A stretch of DNA of 64,000 nucleotides from an uncultured Pseudoflavonifractor sp. (lineage in GTDB: Bacteria; Bacillota; Clostridia; Oscillospirales; Oscillospiraceae). The position numbers were made by a program, and so were the translations under genes. The notes beneath the pieces are model-generated. The model was given only the letters and a program-made list of their open reading frames with translations. It ran no database searches and was not told where the DNA came from. Below are positions 60,366 to 64,000 of the stretch, piece after piece (the first letter of the stretch is position 1; every line of letters begins with the position of its first letter). Where the stretch lies: NCBI RefSeq assembly GCF_944387805.1, contig NZ_CALXGI010000005.1, positions 29,609 through 93,608 of the forward strand, given 5' to 3'.

Positions 60366-60845
60366 TCACCCCTTCCTCCGGTAGGTGGCATAGTGGAAGG
60401 ACAGTCCCCCGTCCTCCAGCGCCGGCTCCTCCTCTGCCAGCTCCCACTCGGGCAGGGTGTCCAGGTTGGGGAACCAGGCGTCAGCTTCAAAGGCGGCGTG
60501 AATTTTGGTGATATAGGCCGTGTCGCACCAGTCCAGGGCTTCCCGGTACACCTGGCCGCCGCCGATGACAAAGGTATCCGCCGGGCAGGCCGCTCTGGCC
60601 TCCTCCAGGCTGTGAAGCACAACGGCGTTTTCCACCCTGTAGTCCGGATTGGTGGAGAGAATATAGTTCTGCCGCCCGGGCAGAGGCTTCCCGCCGGGGA
60701 AGGTCTCCAGTGTCCTCCGCCCCAGCAGCACCGGGTGCCCCAGGGTCAGGGCCTTGAACCGCTTCAAATCGGGGGAAATCCGCGCCAGCAGTTTGTTTTG
60801 ATAACCAATGGCCCAGTTCCGATCCACCGCCGCAATCAGGTACAT
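60366..60845 (-). CDS. folA: Dihydrofolate reductase
   Basis: A 159-aa enzyme reducing dihydrofolate with NADPH. MYLIAAVDRNWAIGYQNKLLARIS holds the substrate and cofactor residues (W in NWAIG; the usual acidic residue after L is replaced in this reading by ARISPD, with D further on). HPVLLGRRTLETFPGGKPLPGR and FVIGGGQVY are canonical. Located after thyA and DUF523, it recycles the dihydrofolate made by ThyA. ATG starts 1 nt after the DUF523 stop, with AAGGAAGGATG overlap. Confidence 0.95.
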   Translation of the reverse strand: MYLIAAVDRNWAIGYQNKLLARISPDLKRFKALTLGHPVLLGRRTLETFPGGKPLPGRQNYILSTNPDYRVENAVVLHSLEEARAACPADTFVIGGGQVYREALDWCDTAYITKIHAAFEADAWFPNLDTLPEWELAEEEPALEDGGLSFHYATYRRKG

Positions 60846-61301
60846 TCATCCTTCCTCCTTGATAAAGTCCAGGAATTCCGTCCAGTGCTCCTCGTCAAAC
60901 ACCGGAATTCCGGCGCTCTTGAGCCGGGCGGCAGTCACGCCGTCGCCGGTGATTTTTCGCCCGGTGAAGGTGCCATCGTAGATAACGCCGCTGCCGCAGG
61001 AGGGGCTGCGGGCCTTCAGCAGGGCGCACCGGCAGCCCATCAGCCGGGCCAGCTCCTCCGCCTGGGCCGCACCCCGGACGTACTGCTCCGTCACGTCGGC
61101 CCCGTCCCGTGTAAGCACCCGCTCCCCCACCCGTTCAGCGGGCGGACGGGGCGTGGACAGGCCGCCCAGCTGCTCGGGACACACGGGCACAAAGCTCAAA
61201 TCCGCCCGGTTCAGCAGCTCCGCCAGGGGTGGGAAGGCCTTGCCGTCCCCGCTGTACCGGCATGTCAGGCCCAGCAGACAGGCCGACAACAGAATCCGCA
61301 T
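60846..61301 (-). CDS. DUF523 protein
   Basis: A 151-aa soluble protein of the DUF523 family: MRILLSACLLGLTCRYSGDGK at the start, VPVCPEQLGGLSTPRPPAE, and LLKARSPSCGSGVIYDGTF with a conserved Cys pair. Conserved cysteines (SACLLG, VCPEQ, SPSCG) suggest an iron-sulfur cluster or thiol chemistry as in the related 2-thiouracil desulfidase-type proteins; this is inference. Placed between thyA and folA with no gaps, it may act in pyrimidine or folate salvage. Confidence 0.9.
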   Translation of the reverse strand: MRILLSACLLGLTCRYSGDGKAFPPLAELLNRADLSFVPVCPEQLGGLSTPRPPAERVGERVLTRDGADVTEQYVRGAAQAEELARLMGCRCALLKARSPSCGSGVIYDGTFTGRKITGDGVTAARLKSAGIPVFDEEHWTEFLDFIKEEG

Positions 61302-61314
61302 CTGCCCTTCCTCC

Positions 61315-62145
61315 TTACACCGCCACCGGAATCTTCACATTCAGGGGGTGATATTGGTACCCCTCCAGCTTCAGACTGTCCCGTGTGAAGGCGTAGAAGT
61401 CGTCCACTGCCGGGTCCATCCACAGCTTGGGGGCATCGTATGGCTTGCGGGCGATAATCTCCTCCACAACGGGCACGTGCCGGTCGTAGATGTGGGCGTC
61501 GGCAATGACGTGGACCAGCTCCCCCGCCTCCAGGCCGGACACCCGGGCCAGCATGTGGACCAGGGCGGCGTACTGCATCACGTTCCAGCCGTTGGCGGTG
61601 AGCATGTCCTGGCTGCGCTGGTTGAGGATGGCGTTGAGGGTCCTGCCCGTCACGTTGAAGGTCATGGACCAGGCGCAGGGGTAAAGAGCCATGTCGTGGA
61701 GGTCATGGTGGTTGTAGAGATTGGTCATAATCCGCCGGGACGCGGGGTTGTGCCTCAGGTCGTAGAGCACACGGTCCACCTGGTCAAACCCTCCCTCGGG
61801 ATAAATGTGCTTCACCCCCAGCTGGTAGCCGTAGGCCTTGCCGATGGAGCCTGTTTCGTCGGCCCAGGCGTCCCAGATGTGGCTGTTCAGGTCGTGGATG
61901 TTGTTGGACTTCTTCTGCCAGATCCACAGCAGCTCGTCCAGGGAGCTCCTGAAGGCCATCTTCCGGATGGTCTGGACGGGGAACTCCTTCTTCAGGTCGT
62001 ACCGGTTCACCACGCCGAAGAGCTTGATGGTGTGAGCGGGGGCTCCGTCGTCCCACCGGGGGCGGACCGCCTGGTCCGTGTCCCAGGTCCCGTGGGCGAG
62101 GATGTCTTTGCAGTTCTGGATAAATCTCTCGTCGGCGTAGCTCAT
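61315..62145 (-). CDS. thyA: Thymidylate synthase
   Basis: A 276-aa enzyme methylating dUMP to dTMP with methylenetetrahydrofolate. The catalytic Cys lies in ALYPCAWSMTFNV, the PCAW form found in clostridial and Bacillus ThyA rather than the PCHxxxQ of E. coli and Lactobacillus. QRSQDMLTANGWNVMQYA and the late HIYDRHVPVVEE (the Asn/Tyr dUMP-site region) are typical. GGGAGGA precedes the ATG. First gene of the thyA-DUF523-folA-Nudix operon; about 140 nt of leader with a 13-bp stem precede it. Confidence 0.95.
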   Translation of the reverse strand: MSYADERFIQNCKDILAHGTWDTDQAVRPRWDDGAPAHTIKLFGVVNRYDLKKEFPVQTIRKMAFRSSLDELLWIWQKKSNNIHDLNSHIWDAWADETGSIGKAYGYQLGVKHIYPEGGFDQVDRVLYDLRHNPASRRIMTNLYNHHDLHDMALYPCAWSMTFNVTGRTLNAILNQRSQDMLTANGWNVMQYAALVHMLARVSGLEAGELVHVIADAHIYDRHVPVVEEIIARKPYDAPKLWMDPAVDDFYAFTRDSLKLEGYQYHPLNVKIPVAV

Positions 62146-62205
62146 ATGGGTTCCTCCCGTTGTATTCGTTCCGGTCTATTTTGACGCGCACCGCAGCAAT
62201 AGCTG

Positions 62206-62244
62206 AATTCCACAAAAGCTCCTTTGCGTCTCTTTTGTGGAATT
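62206..62244 (-). repeat. 13-bp hairpin in the thyA leader
   Basis: AATTCCACAAAAG and its exact complement with a 13-nt loop (minus: AGACGCAAAGGAG). The loop octamer ACGCAAAG also occurs just upstream in the leader (62272-62279 region). No U-tract follows, so a regulatory or protective stem is more likely than a terminator. Confidence 0.5.
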
Positions 62245-62283
62245 GCGCGGCCGCCGCCCACGAATAAGCCGCTTTGCGTTTTG

Positions 62284-62325
62284 TTCAGCAGACATTATTT
62301 TATTATACGGCGCGCTCCGGTGCAA
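62284..62325 (-). promoter_or_regulatory. thyA promoter region with element shared with corA
   Basis: On minus TTGCAC (62320-62325), 20 bp, then AATAATGTCTGCTGAA (62284-62299), the same element and spacing as at corA. A TATAAT lies at 62302-62307 inside the spacer. Confidence 0.5.
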
Positions 62326-62347
62326 GCGCTTTCGCTGTCCTTTCCTC

Positions 62348-62376
62348 TTGGCGCGCTCCGGTGTTTATGATAAAAT
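62348..62376 (+). promoter_or_regulatory. Promoter of the 62421 membrane-protein gene
   Basis: TTGGCG (62348-62353), 17 bp, TAAAAT (62371-62376) on plus, divergent from thyA. Confidence 0.5.
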
Positions 62377-62420
62377 GAAAAAAACGTCCGCGCCGCCGGA
62401 CCTCTGGAGAGGTGAAGGAA

Positions 62421-62924
62421 ATGCATGATATCCGGGCCCAGAAGGGCCGTTTTCTGCTCCGAGCCCTGCTGTGGCTGATTTTTGTGGCTCAGTTTGCCCA
62501 GGCGCTGATTCCGCTCATCCGGGCCGGCGGCAGCCCGGCGCCTCTGGCGGTTCTGGCCGCCCTGGCCGCCCCTCTGCCCTCCGCCGTGGTGCTGTGGGCC
62601 CTCTACCGGGGTAATCGGGCCGCTCTGGTGGTATTCTGCCTCATGGGCTTTGAGCAGATCGCCGCCTTCAGCAACTGGATTCTCCCCCGGTACCAGAATG
62701 CTATGGCACCTACGGACCCTCTGGGCTATGCCAGTCTGGCGATCTCGGCTTTCGATGTGACTCTGCGGGTAGTCGTGCTCTACCAGATGTTCTCCGGCTC
62801 CTATGTGCCCGTCTGGCTGGAGTGCCGCCGGGACATGCGGCGCAGAACGGATCTGGCGCTTGAGCTTGCGCTCTTCGGCGCGTCCATCCTGCTCCTGATT
62901 CTTTTCTTTTTCCTGCCCCTGTAA
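62421..62924 (+). CDS. Four-helix membrane protein of unknown function
   Basis: A 167-aa protein with helices near residues 12-31, 36-58, 65-82 (weak) and 100-123, plus a very hydrophobic C-terminal helix (LFGASILLLILFFFLPL). Pairs of Trp/Arg at the interfaces (LLRALLWLIF, VWLECRRDMRRR). It vaguely resembles DUF2569-type proteins, but I would not assign it. ATG at 62421 has GAGG 8 nt upstream; a GTG at 62412 overlaps that site. Single gene with its own promoter and terminator. Confidence 0.65.
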   Translation: MHDIRAQKGRFLLRALLWLIFVAQFAQALIPLIRAGGSPAPLAVLAALAAPLPSAVVLWALYRGNRAALVVFCLMGFEQIAAFSNWILPRYQNAMAPTDPLGYASLAISAFDVTLRVVVLYQMFSGSYVPVWLECRRDMRRRTDLALELALFGASILLLILFFFLPL

Positions 62925-62932
62925 CAGAAAAC

Positions 62933-62977
62933 GCCCGGCCGCCTTCTCCGAGAAGGGAGCGCGGCCGGGCATTTTTT
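62933..62977. terminator. Bidirectional terminator
   Basis: 10-bp stem GCCCGGCCGC/GCGGCCGGGC with an inner CTTCTC/GAGAAG stem, followed by ATTTTTT; between the convergent membrane-protein and lysA genes. Confidence 0.85.
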
Positions 62978-62988
62978 GTTGTGCAGTC

Positions 62989-64000
62989 TTACCAGATCAG
63001 AGTGGCAAAATAGTCGTCAGGCGTCTCGGCCCGGCGGATGAGCTCGGTGGACCCGTCCTCCCTCAGCAGAACCTCGGCGGAGCGGAGCCGGCCGTTATAG
63101 TTGTAGCCCATGGAGAAGCCGTGGGCGCCGGTATCGTGAATGACCAGCAGGTCGCCCAGGTCAATTTTGGGCAGCATCCGGTCTATGGCAAACTTGTCGT
63201 TATTCTCGCACAGGGAACCGGTGACGTCGTACTTGTGGTCGCAGGGAGCGTCCTCCTTGCCCATGACGGTGATGTGGTGATAGGCGCCGTACATGGCGGG
63301 TCGCATCAGGTTGGCGGCGCAGGCGTCCACGCCCACATACTCCTTGTAGGTGTGCTTGAAGTGGGTAACTTTGGTCACCAGGCAGCCGTAGGGGGCCAGC
63401 ATGAACCGGCCCAGCTCGGTGAAGATGGCCACGTCGCCCATGCCGGCGGGGGTGAGGATAGACTCGTACTGCCTGCGCACGCCCTCGCCGATGGCAGCAA
63501 TGTCGTTGGCGGGCTGCTCAGGGCGGTAAGGTACGCCCACGCCGCCGGACAGGTTGATAAAGCGGATGTCGCAGCCGGTCTCCTTCTTCAGGTCTACAGC
63601 CAGCTGGAACAGGATGCCCGCCAGAGTGGGGTAGTACTCGTTGCTCAGGGTGTTGGAGGCCAGGAATGCGTGGATGCCGAAGTGCTTGGCGCCCATGGCC
63701 TTCAGCTTCTTGAAGCCCTCGAAAAGCTGCTCCCGGGTGAAGCCGTACTTGGCCTCGCCGGGGTTGTCCATCACCTGAAAGCCCTCCTCGGACGCACCGA
63801 TAGAGAAGGTGCCGCCGGGATTGAAGCGGCAGGAGATGGTCTCAGGGATATAGCCGATGGTGTCTTTAAGAAAGTCAATGTGGGTGAAGTCGTCCAGGTT
63901 GATGGTGGCGCCCAGCTTGGCGGCCAGGGCGAACTCCTCAGCAGGGGTGTCGTTGGAGGAGAACATGATCTCGCTGCCGGAGAAGCCGCAGCGGTCGGCC
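62989..64000 (-). CDS. lysA: Diaminopimelate decarboxylase-like enzyme (5' part outside window)
   Basis: 337 codons are visible, open to the right edge; the N-terminal PLP-lysine part is missing. It is a fold-type III PLP decarboxylase making L-lysine from meso-diaminopimelate, or a related carboxynorspermidine decarboxylase. Visible marks: FGIHAFLASNTLSNEYY, INLSGGVGVPYRPEQP (glycine-rich phosphate loop), FTELGRFMLAPYG, VGVDACAANLMRPAMYGAYHHI and GSLCENNDKFA with the active-site Cys-Glu. It ends after DDYFATLIW. The family has several close members, so the lysA symbol rests on the SLCEN and MRPAMYGAYH motifs. Confidence 0.85.
   Translation of the reverse strand, partial: ADRCGFSGSEIMFSSNDTPAEEFALAAKLGATINLDDFTHIDFLKDTIGYIPETISCRFNPGGTFSIGASEEGFQVMDNPGEAKYGFTREQLFEGFKKLKAMGAKHFGIHAFLASNTLSNEYYPTLAGILFQLAVDLKKETGCDIRFINLSGGVGVPYRPEQPANDIAAIGEGVRRQYESILTPAGMGDVAIFTELGRFMLAPYGCLVTKVTHFKHTYKEYVGVDACAANLMRPAMYGAYHHITVMGKEDAPCDHKYDVTGSLCENNDKFAIDRMLPKIDLGDLLVIHDTGAHGFSMGYNYNGRLRSAEVLLREDGSTELIRRAETPDDYFATLIW

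Noticed and set aside
62146..62300. Tetrahydrofolate riboswitch upstream of thyA
   Set aside because: Conserved core segments of the known aptamer were not recognised; only the 13-bp stem is clear.

Overview
The window is a chromosomal segment of a high-GC, Gram-positive anaerobe of the class Clostridia. Gene content and codon style suggest an Oscillospiraceae-type gut bacterium (Flavonifractor/Lawsonibacter-like), but this is inference from family content, not a database match. Supporting signs are strong AGGAGG ribosome binding sites, a dcw cluster with an SpoVD-type PASTA penicillin-binding protein and mraZ, a MurE with the meso-diaminopimelate motif DNPR, an L-rhamnose pathway, FeoAB-type iron uptake and lipoprotein flavin reductases. 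No tRNA, rRNA, CRISPR array, transposase or phage gene was seen.

Layout. 1-330: start of a MarR regulator gene with its promoter and a perfect operator-like palindrome. 355-12760 (minus): L-rhamnose/rhamnoside locus, transcribed GH3 glycosidase, small 4-TM protein, GH78 alpha-L-rhamnosidase, GPH symporter, rhaB, rhaA, fucO, rhaD. Rhamnosides would be cleaved, imported, and converted through rhamnulose-1-P to DHAP and lactaldehyde, which is reduced to 1,2-propanediol. 13045-18724 (plus): DeoR regulator followed by a cell-surface acylation module: SGNH-like lipoprotein, small membrane protein, MBOAT acyltransferase, second SGNH-like protein. Both SGNH-like proteins carry BspA-type leucine-rich-repeat segments. 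18819-20807 (plus): yaaA, bcp, a DUF5655 gene and a stand-alone YqfO-insert-like gene. 20859-24535 (minus): alpha/beta hydrolase, a DUF2975/HTH/membrane protein/lipoprotein operon, and a sirtuin. 24694-25494: a TetR-type regulator with two tandem HTH domains. 25542-28160 (minus): FeoA-FeoB fusion and its Cys-rich partner. 28394-31768 (plus): BlaI/BlaR1-like pair whose sensor carries a degenerate M23 domain. 31816-38090 (minus): NadB-like flavoprotein, citrate synthase, lipoprotein FMN/FAD reductase, CorA with a roughly 470-nt leader.

38680-53068 (minus): division/cell-wall cluster in the order mraZ, rsmH, ftsL-like, spoVD-like, murE, mraY, ftsW, murG, murA, ftsQ, DUF881, DUF1290, ftsZ. murF, murD, murC and ftsA are not in it. 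53533-58903 (plus): second surface acylation operon (VOC protein, acyltransferase-3, MBOAT, DHHW protein, MFS). 59126-59743: aromatic-acid-exporter-like protein. 59792-62145 (minus): thyA, DUF523, folA, Nudix, a thymidylate/folate operon. 62421-62924: small membrane protein. 62989-64000 (minus): LysA-like decarboxylase cut by the window edge.

Strongest leads: the LRR-bearing MBOAT/SGNH module next to a DeoR regulator; the BlaR1-M23 sensor; the tandem-HTH TetR regulator; the domain-swapped, doubly anchored GH3 with its coupled 4-TM partner; and a 16-nt element placed identically in the corA and thyA promoters.
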